DNA of 64,000 nt from Eucommia ulmoides (lineage: Eukaryota > Streptophyta > Magnoliopsida > Garryales > Eucommiaceae): assembly GCA_016647705.1 (NCBI GenBank), contig CM028326.1, positions 21,591,901 through 21,655,900 on the forward strand, given 5' to 3'. Below, piece after piece: positions 12,011-23,706 of the stretch. Each line of letters opens with the position of its first letter. Position 1 is the stretch's first letter. Under the pieces are notes generated by a model. That model saw nothing but the letters and a program-made list of their open reading frames with translations, ran no database searches and was not told the DNA's origin. The position numbers and the translations under genes are program-made.

Positions 12011-13908
12011 ATAGGATATTTTGAGATATTTAGGATCCTATAAATATTGTCTTTTTCCCCCAAATCAAGGATATACATTTTTGGGAGTCTTGAGAGCTCC
12101 AAGTCCGATCAACCAAGAGAAGATCGCCACGCGAAGAAGAGAAAACGTTCTTGGAGCGGTTTTAGCGTCAATTCTTCAGATAACGACTAGTCTCCTTATT
12201 TCTCTCTTTCTCTCTTAGATTTGGTTGATTGTTTTGTATATGTTTAGCGTATATTTTATTATATATTTGGTTAGGGCCATATATAGCTAAACATCTATTG
12301 TCTAGGGATCGATGTACTTCACGAAAACGTTGTTTATATAAAATCGATATTTTGTTAATGGTTGTTCTTGTTTATCCAATTGTGTTTACCGTTATTCCAC
12401 GTTTATATACTTGTTATGATATACTGAGAATACGGGGTTTGACACTCGAGAGAGGTAACCCTAAATTTGGACTAGGGTTTAAACACAATGTGACGATCTA
12501 ATAACCGGGGAGGAAGTTAGAAAGTGTGCAATCTGTGACGTTAGAGCGAGACTCATGTGACCAAGTGTTGTATAGACACTCGAGGGGGACTTCAACGTTG
12601 ACGCGAAGTCATATATTCATTTACTTTACACTCGGGAGAGGTAGTGAATGAGATTTTGATACCGAGATTGTCGGATAAGATAAACGCCGTTAATGTAAAT
12701 TAGATTGAAACGAATACGTTTAAGTAGACGAAGTTTCATAAACGTCGTCATACCACTATATTAGTATAATTAGTTTAATTAACTTAGTTTAGTATATTAT
12801 TAATATTAAAAAAAAAAAACACTACATTTTTATTGCCTAGATAAAGTTAAGTTATGATAACCGCGAGACTCAACGACCGTCCAATCCAATCTCTGTGGAT
12901 AAGACAACCCTTACTCTTCCCCATCTATATTAAAACTTGACCTGTACACTTTCGGTGAAAGTAGTGACGTATTTACGCGCTACCACCATACATAGTTAAT
13001 AGACGACGAAATATCCTGAACACATAACAAATATCCTGGCCAATTGAATTATTTCCAAACCTATATCGCTGAACCGAAGTCACAATTTGAGTGAATTAAA
13101 TTAGCATTTGTGTATGCTACTTGAAATAAGCGGTTGGATTTAGGGTGAGCTGTTGATTGGTTAGGCATTCGAGTATTCACTTGTCATTTTTCTTTCATTT
13201 TTTCCACACCCGTGAAATTGAAATAATCAAATAAGTTTGGGGGTGTGGTTGTTGTTAAAAAAAAAAAATGTAAATATAGTTAAATTTCCGTTTCTTTTGA
13301 CAAGTGAGTATGACGTTCTTAAATGTATGTTCAGGGTTGTTTAAAATTAATCTATGGGGATTCGAGAGTGATTATATGCCAAGCGTTGTGCCTTGGGTAT
13401 CGTTGAGTTAACAATGTTAACCTGTTTTATATTCCCAATATACCCTTGGCCATGTTCCAAACCGAACCAAAACCTTTTGATCTTTATGAACTGTTTAGCC
13501 TATATTAGTGGAGAGTGAAACTCAGTCAGGCGTATGTAAATCCTAATCCTTTATGGTTTAAGTCATGAGTTTCGTTGGTGGATAATCCAATCTGGTCGTT
13601 GTATAGTTGTATTATTGAGTTTCGCACACACACGTTGAAAGGATCTAGAATGGCGTTTACTATTATTGAATGTCAAAATTCTAGAACATTACATAGTGCG
13701 TTTTACTCTTGAACTCAATATGATTGGGGGTTGTTGAGGAAAAAATGTTCTAGTCGATAGCTGAATTCAAAACTCGCATATCGTTATGTTTAGGTAGTTT
13801 GTGTTTTTATTTGTGGTTTAGTTTTTGTGTTAGTTAATTAGTTGTATTTTTTATTTTAGTGTGAGTGTTTTGCTCGAGGACTAGTAAAATTTTAAGTTTG
13901 GGGGTATT

Positions 13909-14545
13909 TGATAGGTGTAATTTATCTATTTATTCCCAAGCCGATTTTGATATTTTCGAGTATTTTTACAGCGTTTTAGTAGACTTTAATATATTTTTAT
14001 TTGTTTTGTTATAAATTAGGTAATTGAGGTGAAAAGAGACTAAAACGGTCCATAAACGAGCAAATTGGTGAAAGAACGGTGGAGAAAAAGAGCAAAAAGG
14101 CCAAATTCTGAACCTGCATCCACCGTTGCAGCTGTGAAAATACAGAGAGTTGCTGAAAGCTCTACCGCTGCAGTGGTCAAAATGCAGAGAACTTCACTGC
14201 TGCAGCGGTCACCCGCCAGAATCCTACCGACCTATCCACCGCTACAACGGTGATCCTACCACTGCAGCGGTCAACACCAGATATTTTAGGATATTTTAGA
14301 AAATTTTGAAATATTTAGGATCCTATAAATATCGTCTCTTCTCCCCCCAAATCAAGGGTAGACGTTTTCGAGAGTCTTGAGAGCTCCAAGGCCGATCAAC
14401 TAAGAGAAGATCACCTTGCGAAGAAGAGCAAAACGTTCTCGGAGTAGTTTTAGCATCAATTCTTCGGATAACGATTAGTCTCCTCGAATAACGGTTAGTC
14501 TCCTCATCCTCATTTTGTATCTCTCTCTGCTCTCTGCTCTCTCTC
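13909..14545 (+). repeat. Truncated 3' LTR of Athila-like copy 2
   Basis: It starts TGATAGGTGTAATTTATC and repeats the 5' LTR text, including several imperfect CACCGCTGCAGCGGTG palindromes (about 14116-14270) and the gaagaagagcaaaacgttct block. It then breaks off in a CT microsatellite at about 14520-14556. Confidence 0.7.
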
Positions 14546-14582
14546 TCTCTCTCTCTTGATAAATAAAAAAAGGGACTTAGTC

Positions 14583-14716
14583 CCGATGTTGTGAACACCG
14601 GAACTAGCTCCCCAACACACAAAATTATTTTTTGGTCCTGATGTTCGCAACACCGAGATAAAAAAAATTAAAAAAAGAAAAAGAAAAAATGAGATTCTAG
14701 TGTTGCAAACACCAGG
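14583..14716. repeat. Three short palindromes of the form GGTGTTnnnAACACC
   Basis: Imperfect hairpins occur at 14583-14601 (ccgatgttgtgaacaccgg), about 14637-14656 and 14697-14716 (ctagtgttgcaaacaccagg), separated by about 35-45 bases. Similar ones recur at 16127-16192, 37546-37566 and 58603-58828. Confidence 0.55.
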
Positions 14717-15057
14717 ACCAAGGCACCAGAACACTCGACTCTTGAAAATAAGTTTAAATAGACTTCTTGTCAGATTTTTTTTTTTTTTTAAAAACTATTT
14801 ATTATTTAAATAACTCATACCAATTGCCTATCACTGTATAATAATTTATTTCCACACAAAATATTCAGTGGTGTATTGTATAATTTTCAAGTAAATTTGA
14901 AAATAGTGGATTCAATGGAGGGGTTGTAGCTTTTAGAACACATCCCAATTTTGAGGCAACATCACGTGAGTAGAGAGAATCCACAAATCTTTAATTGCCT
15001 GACAAAAACTTTTTTTGAAAATAACATTATAATATAATTTTAGTATATATAAATTAA

Positions 15058-15998
15058 GGGTATATACCACTAACTTCTCTTGTCATTTTGTACTATACCA
15101 GATATCTTCTCTATCATTTTGTAAATATCAGAGATCTCTCATGTCTTTTTCTCAAACACCACTTACCTCATTTTGGATAAAATTGTCCTTATGTTATTTT
15201 TTAAAAAATTCATTAACACCATTATATTTTTAAAATTATATGTTTTACCTTTAATTTTTTAAATAATTATATTTACCTCTCACTACCACTTATCTCCCAC
15301 CGTCACCTCCGCCACCACCCACTGCCACCACCTCCCACCGCCATCTAACGCCGCCATCATTTACTTTTTACACTAACATTTTCATTAAAAAATAATATTT
15401 TTTTAAACTCCTTTTTTTTTTTTTTTTTAACAAAATGAAAAAAATAAAATAAAAAATAAAAAAAATCAAGAAGAGAAGAAGATCGGTATTTTTATCCCTA
15501 AATTTTGGATTGGTCTTAAATTGCACTTTAACGGGTGCAAAGAGTAACTAAAAAATAGAGAGGATGTTAATGATTTTTTTTTTTAAAATAAAAGAATAAA
15601 AATATATTTTTGTAAAGGCATTTATGTCTTTTTACATCAAAATATTGGTGGCGGCGGGTGGCGGTAGGAGGCGGCGGAGGGTGTCGGTGGATGTCGGTGG
15701 CAATGGGAGATGGTGGCATCGGTAGGAGGTGGTGATGTGGGTGCGGTGGTAGGAAGTGGTGATGAATATATATAAATTAAAAGGGTTATTTATATATTTT
15801 AATTTTTTATTATTTAATTATTTTGAAATAGTGAAGAGTAAAATTAGTATTATAATAAAAAATATATTATTTTTTAATTAATAAATGAGGTAAGTGGTAT
15901 TTGAGAAAAATACAGGGGAGGTCTCTGGTATTTGCAAAATGACAGAAGAGATATCTAGTATAGTATAAAATGACAGGAGAAGTCAATGACATTATCCC
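15058..15998. mobile_element. MULE-type foldback element (MITE), 941 bp
   Basis: The outer arms are inverted repeats of roughly 120 bp. The left arm has ACTTCTCTTGTCATTTTGTA and the right arm, reversed, has ACTTCTCCTGTCATTTTATA; both go on to an ACCACTTACCTCATTT block. The element is flanked by a perfect 10-bp duplication tataaattaa (15048-15057 and 15999-16008), in the size range of Mutator-like elements. Inner GC-rich parts (about 15300-15350 and 15650-15760) are also roughly inverted. No transposase frame is present. It ends about 640 bp before the TNL start codon. Confidence 0.85.
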
Positions 15999-16126
15999 TA
16001 TAAATTAATATATGCTGACAGCTGCTGCACATCTTGGGACAGTTATTTTTTTTTTAACCATTTGTATACCCAATAATCACATCTCCGAATATAAAGTTTT
16101 TTTTTAAAAAAAAAAAATCTTCGCAT

Positions 16127-16192
16127 ACCCGGTGTTTCGAACATCAGGTATACGACGTACTATTTTTTCAACCCAGGGTTCCAATACCTGGG
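16127..16192. repeat. Two short palindromes upstream of the TNL
   Basis: acccggtgtttcgaacatca (16127 onward) and acccagggttccaatacctg (16171 onward) are imperfect inverted repeats of the GGTTnnAACC type, about 450-510 bp before the TNL start codon. Confidence 0.5.
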
Positions 16193-16199
16193 ATCACAT

Positions 16200-16638
16200 C
16201 CCTGAGTAGAACTAGTCAATAAATTCAGAGTCAACCTATTTTGGTAATTTTTTTTATAAAATATAATAAAAAGATAAACAAGTCTAAATTAGGTTATCAT
16301 TTTAAAATTTTAATTTAACCCTTAATTATTAAAGGTGGTCCCTGCAAACCATCACTTCATCAACAGTTATATGGTGCAACCATTTGGGAGAGAGAAAGGG
16401 AGAGGGAGAGTGGATCGGGTCAACAACTCTAAAATAGTTTTACTGATTAGCGCTGGCCGCCAAGTTGGTCCGAGTTTATTCGAAATTCAACGTTTGGATC
16501 GAAGCTTGTCCGGCGACCAGAAAACACCCAACCAACACTCCTTAAATATCGAGCTCGGTCTGCCTGCATTTCTCACACCTACTCCACCGTTGCTCTCCCG
16601 TCGAATTGTATTTCTTCAGATTTCGTTTATCTTTTCCA
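16200..16638 (+). promoter_or_regulatory. Proximal promoter and 5' leader of the TNL gene
   Basis: This is the interval between the last repeat and the TNL start. A TA-rich ccttaaatatc near 16539-16549 is a weak TATA candidate about 90 bp before the ATG. The ATG at 16639 sits in the favourable context ccaATGGC. Upstream in-frame codons (an ATG at 16606) encode a Phe-rich stretch that does not belong to TIR proteins, so 16639 is preferred. The transcription start cannot be fixed from sequence. Confidence 0.4.
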
Positions 16639-17147
16639 ATGGCTCTTGTAGGAGTCCCAAAAGCCTCCCATTCGCCACCCGAATTCACCTACGACGTGTT
16701 CCTGAGCTTCAGAGGCGCGGACACCCGCAAAGGTTTCACCGATTACCTCTATTTATCTCTGAGGCACGCCGGGATCGAGACGTTCCGAGATGACGACGAG
16801 ATCGAGCGGGGGGAGGGCATCAAGCCGGAGTTGCGGAAGGCAATTGAGCAATCGAAGATGTCGATTATTGTCTTCTCCAAGGACTACGCGTCTTCCAGGG
16901 CGTGCCTGTACGAAGTCGAGATGATTCTCCGCCGGAGCAAAAGCTTTGATCACGGGATTTTGCCGGTGTTCTACGATGTTGATCCTTCTGATTTGAAGAA
17001 CAGCGCGAGTGCCCTCGCGGTCGAAGCAGAGGAACTGGAGAGGCATGAATCACGTAGTGAACGGGCGGAGAGAATGAAAGAATGGAGCGCGGCGCTCAAG
17101 GAGATTGCCAGTGTGGCCGGGATGGTTTTGATGAATCAAGCTGATAG
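16639..17147 (+). CDS. TNL exon 1: TIR domain
   Basis: It encodes residues 1-169 plus two bases of codon 170. TIR motifs appear in order: YDVFLSFRGADTRKGFTDYL (about 18-37), GIETFRDDDEIERGEGI (45-61), the IIVFSKDYASSR block (76-87) and LPVFYDVDPSDL (108-119). The putative catalytic Glu of the NADase is kept at residue 92 (ACLYEVE), but the usual Trp of the SRWCL motif is Ala at 88. The start at 16639 gives a short leader (MALVGVPKASH) typical of TNLs. The exon ends GCTGATAG|gtaatt, and codon AG|G is completed by exon 2. An upstream frame from 16335 in another phase overlaps it and is not convincing. Confidence 0.92.
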
Positions 17148-17859
17148 GTAATTTACTCTAGAGACCTTTAATCCTTTTAGACCTCTTTGTCAAATTATTT
17201 CAAGTCATATTTAACAACTGATCGTGTGGTAATATTCATATTCATATAAGTTTCCATAAATTAGAGACGAAGCATTTTTGGTTGGGATAATTAGCCATAG
17301 TTTGTTTTAATTTTAATTTGAGTATAAATCCCTTTATTATATTTTATCTTATCTTTTAGTTCCGTGGTCAATGATCCATTATATCTCTAGTCAAATACCT
17401 TCAATTAATGTTTGGATGGCCGGTCACCCGTTGACACCCTGCCATTAGACCTGAGGCTTTTTCTTCAATTACATGTAGCTATTTATTTTAGTTTATTTTT
17501 TGATTATATGTTACAATTATTTTTAATGTATTTTTTAGTTACATTATTTAAAAGTGTATTTTTTAGTTGCATTTTTTAGTGTATTTGTTAGTTATATTTT
17601 TAGTGAATTTTTTAGTTGATTTTTCCACAATCGACAATCGAAAAATTAGTTGAATGTAACTAAAATAATTTAATAAAAAAATGATACTAAAAAATTAGTA
17701 ATGTAAGTTATGTAACTAAATAAATTTCCGGCAACAGGAGGTTCGGCGACTGGCAGTGGCCAAAATCCGACAACTAGAGTCTAGTGGCCGGCAACGGTTG
17801 ACATCGCAATTTGTTGCCAGCCCTAATTGGGACGTTAGTCTAGATGAACTCTAAGAGAG
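17148..17859. other. 5' part of TNL intron 1
   Basis: Intron sequence between exon 1 and the Copia insertion. It contains short imperfect direct repeats of tttttagttacatt/tttttagtgtat type (about 17480-17620) and a GC-richer stretch (about 17730-17830) with ggccggcaacggttgacat, distantly like ggccggtcacccgttgacac at 17419. No coding content was seen. Confidence 0.6.
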
Positions 17860-18062
17860 CATTAATATGTGTATATGGGCTTTGGCCCAATATGTGAAAC
17901 CCTAATCTCAATAGGAAAACCAAACTCTAATCTTACCAGGCTACCAGGGTTACCCTAGTTGCTCCTATATATAGACTCCCTGTATATCTCTGTAAATGCA
18001 TTTTTCTCATATATCAATATAATCATGTTCTTTCAATATTACGCCTCTCAATTATTCTGACA
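17860..18062 (+). repeat. 5' LTR of Copia family C copy ii
   Basis: About 203 bp ending ATTCTGACA just before the PBS. It shares ctatatatagactcc (TATA region), tctctgtaaatgca and tctcatatatcaatataat with the 3' LTR. Confidence 0.75.
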
Positions 18063-19159
18063 TGGCATCAAGAGTCAATTCTTACTAAAATTTCGCAAAC
18101 TTAATCTGTTAAAGTCTTCTGCTGCGCTACTACCAACAACTGCATTTTCATCATTCAACAAACCGACATTGTATTCTTTGCTACCATCATGCTCGTTTTG
18201 TAAAAACGAGTTGAGTGACACCAAAATCACCGCAATCGGACACCAAACGCACCGCCACGCACCACCAACAATCCTACCACCATCGTGACCTTCGTTGACT
18301 CCTACAAGCTTCAATATCAATTCAAATTCAACACCCACCATACCATCAGAATCGTCTTGATAAGACGATTCCAACACCACCAAAATCACTTAAATCAAAC
18401 ATCACACGAGCCCTCACGCGCCAAGTCGGCCCTACACGTGTCGTCGCTTCATCCAACACGTCAGGGCCACGTGTCAGCCAAATCCGCCAAAGAAATTGCC
18501 AAGTCAACACCACGTCAGTGTCAACTGCCACATTTGTTGCTCTATGCGATGTCACTGGCTCGCAGTGGATCAATTTCCTTGACTAGTTCAGGTTGTTTTT
18601 TACCTGTTTTTTACAACGTTGGACCAGTTCCTAGAGTTTTTTGACCTCTTGATTTTATTTCCAAGCTCTGTTTTGTGATTTGAGACTCACATAAAATACT
18701 TCCTTTTATATTCGTATAGTTTCTACGTTGGTTCACCAATTTTTTGACCGGTTCTTGAAGATCTAAAACTGGTTCTTGGATAATTTCAACGTTCTGAATC
18801 GATCCATTATTTTGGATCATATAGTATAGTTCTCTTTATATTGTTGATTCGGTTCATCACGGTGGTTTGACCGATTCAAGAGTTTATCAATTAGTTCTTC
18901 ACAATAAGAGACCAGTTCCTGGATAATTCAGCATTCAGAATCCATCTGTTGCCTTGGTTTCTGCAGATTCATATCACACAATATACTTTGTTGTATGTTG
19001 TTAATCCGATTCAACAACGATGTCTAAGGGTTGTTCTTCCTCGACCGTTCTTATTGCCAAAAAGGGTTCTAATCTTGCATCCACTGTTGTTTTCATCTCT
19101 ATTGGGAATATAGTTTCACTCATCAATAACTTTCTCTCCGATTTTGGTACAAACTTTTT

Positions 19160-22100
19160 CCCTGCCCTTTTACTTATTACAAGTAATTCTTTTTAGTTCA
19201 TTGATACTGCCTATTGTAATCATATGCCTTCTGATCCTAACTTCTTCTTATCCAAACTATCTGTTATGAATGCTCCTTCCATTAATCCTGTTGATGGTTC
19301 TCATATGCGTGTTCCTTATACCGATCAAATTTGTACTTCACATCTTTCTATTCCTGACACGTATTTAATTTCAAAACTTACTTTAAATCTCTTATCTATT
19401 GGGCAACTTTATGAATTGGGATTTGATGTGATATTTTCCAATAGTGGTTATCGTGTGTGGATCCTCGAACAAGAAAAATCCTTGAGACTGGTCATAAAGT
19501 TAGACGTCTATTTGAGTTCAGTAGTTTGCACCTTTCGCCTCAAACCCCACCACCACCTCCCTATGTCCCTTCATTAACTTATGCAACCTCACCACCACCA
19601 CCACTACCACCATTCTCATCATCCTGATCACCATCATCCTCTTTATTACCACCACCGCCACTATCACTATCACCATCCTCCTCCTCCTCCTTATCATCAC
19701 CATTCTCCTATATTTGGCATTTTCAGTTAGGTCATATTTTATCCAGCTGTCTTAAATCACTTATCTCTAGTGGTCAATTAAGTTCAGTTCATCATGAATC
19801 TTTTAATTGTATACATTGTCAACTTGCAAAACAATTAGTTTTACCTTTAATGATAGTCAGTCTATTTCTCTCGCACCTTTTAATTTAGTGCATTATGAAG
19901 TTTGGGGGCCTTTTCCTCAAATAAAAATGGGTAGTTCTCGTTATTTTGTTATATTTATAGACGACTACTCTCGATATACATAGATATTTCTTATGAAGAA
20001 TAGATTTGAACTATTCCAAATATATTCTGATTTTTCTTCTATGGTTAAAACCCATTTTTCGCGAAATATTAAAGTTTTTCGCTCAGATAATGCAATGGAA
20101 TACAAGGATCGTGCTTTCCTTGCCTGTTTCACAAAAATGACATGCTCCCCAACCGCTTGTCCTGGAACCTCTCAACAAACTGGACAAGCCGAACACAAAT
20201 ATAGATACATTCTTGGCATAGTTCCTACCCTTCTTATTTCTTCATCCTGCCTTGAGCGCTTTTGGGGTGAGGTTGCCCTAACTGCAATATACACTATAAA
20301 CCGTGTCATTTCCGTTACAATTTAGCTTCAGTCTTCATTTGAGCGTCTTTTTAGTAACCCTCCCATTTACTCTGATCTTAAAGTCTTTGGTTACGTTTGT
20401 TTTGTTATTCTCAAACCACATGAACACAACAAACTGGAACCAAAGGCCTATCTATGTTGTTTTCTAGGATATGGCCTTGAACATAAAGGGTATCAGTGTT
20501 CAGACCCCATCTCTAAAACTCTTCGTACCTCCAATCATGTCATTGGGAACATCAAATGTTTTCTTCCTTACAGTATATATCAACAATTGCTAACTCTAGA
20601 TTCTTTACTAATCCATTTCTGGAGTTGTTCCCTGAGGATGCAGTTCTAGGTACCGTTGAGCCCACTTCAGAACCACTAGCTGATCTTACCCCTCCAACCC
20701 CAGAACCACTAGCAGATCTCACCCCTCCAATTCCATCAACCATATCTAAGGCTTCTCCTATGTCTGATGATCCCGCACTGACTCCTTTTGAGACCCACCC
20801 TCCTGATAACTCATGCCGCTTTAATAGGGTAACTTATCATCCCCCTTATTTCAATGACTATCATTACTTTTCTACCATACTTAATCTGCATGAGTCTCAA
20901 TCCTATAAAGAGGTCAGTACTAACCCTTTTTAGCAGGAAGTAATAGACAAAGAACTTTAGGCCCTACCCAAAATTCACACCTAGGATCTTGTTGGCATTC
21001 CCCCTCGGAAAACTCCTATATACAAGTGGGTGTTCAAGATCAAAACAATTTCTGATAGTTGCGTTGAACGCTCTAAAGCCCGACTCGTTGCTAAGAGATT
21101 TGCTTAGGAATATGGCACTGACTATGAAGAGACATTTGTTCCAGTGGTTAGGCTCACATCTGTCCGTACTCTGCTTGCAGTCGCTGCCATTCGTAAATGG
21201 ACTCTTTTTTAGATGGATGTCAAAAATGTTTTCTTCAATGGCGACTTTTTTGAGGAAGTTCACATGCATACTCATCTTGGTTTAGCTGCTCCTCAATACA
21301 AAGTTTGTCGCTTTCGCCTTGCTCTATATGGTTTCAAACAAGCTCCATGTACTTAGTTTGCAAAATTCAACACCATCATCCACCAGTTCGAATTCACATC
21401 CATCGCTCATGATTTTACCTTGTTTATTCGCCGACCTGACAATGGTGTTATTATTACTGTATGTGGACGACATAATAATTACAGGAGATGATCTACGTAG
21501 AATCTCTGAATTCAAAATATTTCCCAATGGTCAATTCAAGATAAAAAACCTTAGCATGCTCATTTATTTTCTTGGTTTCGAAGTTTCAACTAGTTCAGAT
21601 AGATACTTTGTCTCTCTGACAAAATATGCATTTGACCTTCTTTCCAAATGAGGCATCAATTACTATACCATTGCCAACACTCCTCTAGAGCCGAATATCA
21701 AACTTACTCCACTATATAGCTCTCCTTTCCCAAACCTCACTCTCTATCGTCAACTGGTTGGAAGTTTGGTATATCTCATGGTTACTTGCCTGGACATCAC
21801 TTATGTTCATCAAGTCAGCCAGTTCTTGTCCACTCTTCGGACCACTCATTACTTGATTGTTTTTCATTTTTTTCGGTATGTCAAGGGCACCTTATTTCAC
21901 AGACTTTTTTTCTCCGTCCAGTCCGCTCCCACTTTACAGGCTTATTCTGATGTCGACTGGGCCGTAGATCCCACTGACAGATGTTCAACCACTAGTTATT
22001 GTTTTTTCTTGGACAACTTTCTCATTTCTTGGCGTAGTAAGAAACAAACCGTAATTGTTCGCTTTAGCACTGGAGCTGAATACTGTGCCATCGCTGATGC

Positions 22101-22400
22101 AGCACAAGAATTACTTTGGTTACGCTGGCTCCTCGTTGACATGAGAGTCTCCTCCCCCACTGCCACTGTTCTATATTGGGACAGTAGGAGTACTATTCAG
22201 ATCGCCCATAATGACATTTTCTACGAGCATACAAAACACATCGAGACTGATTACTATTTCATCCGTCACTACATTCTCTAGAATACTGTTCGCCTTCAAT
22301 ACGTCAGTTCAACCATTCAGACAACAAATATTTTCATCAAGGCTCATCCATTCAGATGTTTTCATACTCTGGTTTCAAAACTCAAATTCACATATTCTTT
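19160..22400 (+). pseudogene. Ruined Copia gag-pol in TNL intron 1
   Basis: A protease-like remnant at about 19196 reads FIDTAYCNHM where an active enzyme has a DSG site, so it is dead. A His/Pro-coding triplet tract (about 19541-19700) is followed by a GAG-pre-integrase remnant (CIHCQLAKQ, about 19810). The integrase core reads FVIFIDDYSRYT then a stop, and FRSDNAMEY (about 19945-20105). RT fragments include LFRWMSKMF and LLLYVDDIIITGDDL (about 21445-21490). RNase H reads AYSDVDWAVDP, AEYCAIADAAQELLWL and HTKHIETDYYFIR (about 21940-22260). Stops and frameshifts occur in every domain. Confidence 0.8.
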
Positions 22401-22424
22401 ATCGCCTTGAGTTTGAGGAGCGGA

Positions 22425-22623
22425 TGTTAATATATAAATATGAGTCTTCGCCCACTATGTTAAACCCTAATCTCACTAGGAAAACCAAACACTAACTCCA
22501 CCAAGGTATCCCTAGTCACCTCTTATATAGACTCTTTGTATGTCTCTGTAAATGCACTTTTCTCATATATCAATATAATTGCTCCATGTTCGCTCAATAT
22601 TCTGCCTCTCAATTATTCTAATA
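22425..22623 (+). repeat. 3' LTR of Copia family C copy ii
   Basis: It begins TGTTAATATATAAATATG directly after the purine tract and ends ATTCTAATA (199 bp). Visible substitutions and small indels separate it from the 5' LTR. Confidence 0.75.
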
Positions 22624-22742
22624 GAATTAAAACTAAAGTACTTGCTTTTGAATTTTTTATTAATTTAGTGCAATTTTTAGGAAGTCCCACAAACCATCCT
22701 TTTTTCATTTTAGTTACTTAATTTGTGAAGCGGCAACACTTA

Positions 22743-23374
22743 GGTGGCGTTTGGCAACCGTTTCCGTTTCCATTCTAGCAGTGGGATGAGATGGGATGAG
22801 AATTTTGTTTTCTTCTTGGGAGTAGAATCGCGTTTGGTAACGATAATTTTTTTTTTTTTTTGTTTTGGGAAGAGAATTGTGTTTGGTAATGATTTTAATC
22901 ATTTTTTTTTTTTTTTTTTTTATGTTTTGGCCGGACGGCGGTGGTTCCAGGGCGGGCGACGCTCGGATGGGAATGGCGCCGGCACCGAAGACGGTCGGAC
23001 AGCGGTGGCGGGTGGGTGACAGTGGCCGGCGGCCAGAAGTGGCCGGAAAGTTTTCCGGCCAGACGGCGACCGGCGGCAGTCGCCGGAGATGACCGCTAGC
23101 GGCGGCGGACGGTGGTTGGCGGCGGCAGACGGCGGCGGACGGTGGTCGGCCGGCAGATGAACAGTGACCGTGTGTTTTGGGAATGGAATGTGAATAATGA
23201 GAAACAACTTTTTTTTATTTCTCATTTCTTAAGAAAAAAGTGAGCACAATTCTCAAATGGGAATGAAATGGAAACGGAAACAAAAATTACCAAACGCTAT
23301 TTCCAAACAGAATTCTCAAAAATCTAGGAATGAGATGGGAATTTCTGAAATGGAAACGATTACCAAACGGGGCC
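22743..23374. mobile_element. PIF/Harbinger (Tourist-like) MITE, 632 bp
   Basis: The ends are inverted repeats: left GGTGGCGTTTGGCAACCGTT, right (reversed) GGCCCCGTTTGGTAATCGTT. The flanks are the 3-bp duplication TTA (22740-22742 and 23375-23377), the hallmark of this superfamily. The middle is GC-rich with repeated ggcggcggacggtggt units (about 23095-23150). Long T runs lie at about 22849-22861 and 22904-22920. Frames inside (for example 22744-23019) are by-products of the GC-rich core. Confidence 0.8.
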
Positions 23375-23377
23375 TTA

Positions 23378-23706
23378 TATTACGAGTTTTGTAAACGACT
23401 ATGAGCTCAATAGCCACGTACCAAGAGAAGATATATGAATATGACTAATTAATAAAATTGTATATGTTGGGGTTGTTTGATTGTTCAACTTTTAAAATAA
23501 TTCAATTAAACCTCTATTCAATCAATTTGAACAAAATTTTGATTAATTATACTCACGCTTGTTGCGCGGAATGAATTTGGGAAAAAATTGGATAGCATAG
23601 CAAAAGAGGCATATGAAGAACAAATCTTTGTAAGATTATTTTTAGTGTGAATGATATCTGAACATTTCTGAATTTCTGTGGTTTATGCATATGTTTTTCA
23701 TTCTTT
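23378..23706. other. TNL intron 1 between the MITE and the TRIM-like element
   Basis: AT-rich intron sequence. No gene, motif or repeat was recognised. Confidence 0.5.

Larger units (their letters stand above)
9466..14545 (+). mobile_element. Athila-like non-autonomous LTR element (copy 2) with a nested LTR
   Basis: The 5' LTR is 9466-9871 plus 12011-12985 (about 1.38 kb without the insert) and begins TGATAGGTGTAATTTATC. A shortened internal region (12986-13908) matches 50620-51449 and ends with the purine stretch taagtttgggggtatt. The 3' LTR starts at 13909 and is truncated at about 14545 in a CT repeat. The PBS region is lost. No gag or pol is present, so this is a LARD-type element. Assignment to the Athila group rests on its better preserved sister at 48044-52900. 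Confidence 0.75.
17860..22623 (+). mobile_element. Copia element (family C, copy ii) in TNL intron 1
   Basis: A full-structure but dead element of about 4.76 kb lies in the same orientation as the gene. The 5' LTR is 17860-18062, the PBS TGGCATCAAGAGTC at 18063-18076 (initiator-Met type), and the gag-like region is ruined. A degenerate protease, integrase, RT and RNase H follow, then a purine tract (gtttgaggagcgga) and the 3' LTR at 22425-22623. The 5' LTR start has lost its TG (reads cattaatatg). No clean target duplication is visible (gagag against gaatt). The LTRs differ at many sites, so the insertion is old. Confidence 0.85.

Noticed and set aside
9461-12990. Perfect ccata on both sides of the Athila-like 5' LTR, suggesting a solo LTR
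   Set aside because: Internal sequence and a 3' LTR of the same family follow directly, so the match is probably chance in short AT-rich text.
16335-16793. Plus-strand frame of 152 codons overlapping the TNL start
   Set aside because: It runs in a different phase through the TIR exon, has no recognisable domain, and the TIR frame explains the sequence.
16753-17046. Antisense frame in the TIR exon
   Set aside because: A shadow of the GC-richer coding exon, with no domain of its own.
22744-23225. Frames with Gly/Arg-rich or Pro-rich protein in intron 1
   Set aside because: They arise from the GC-rich core of a Harbinger-type MITE.
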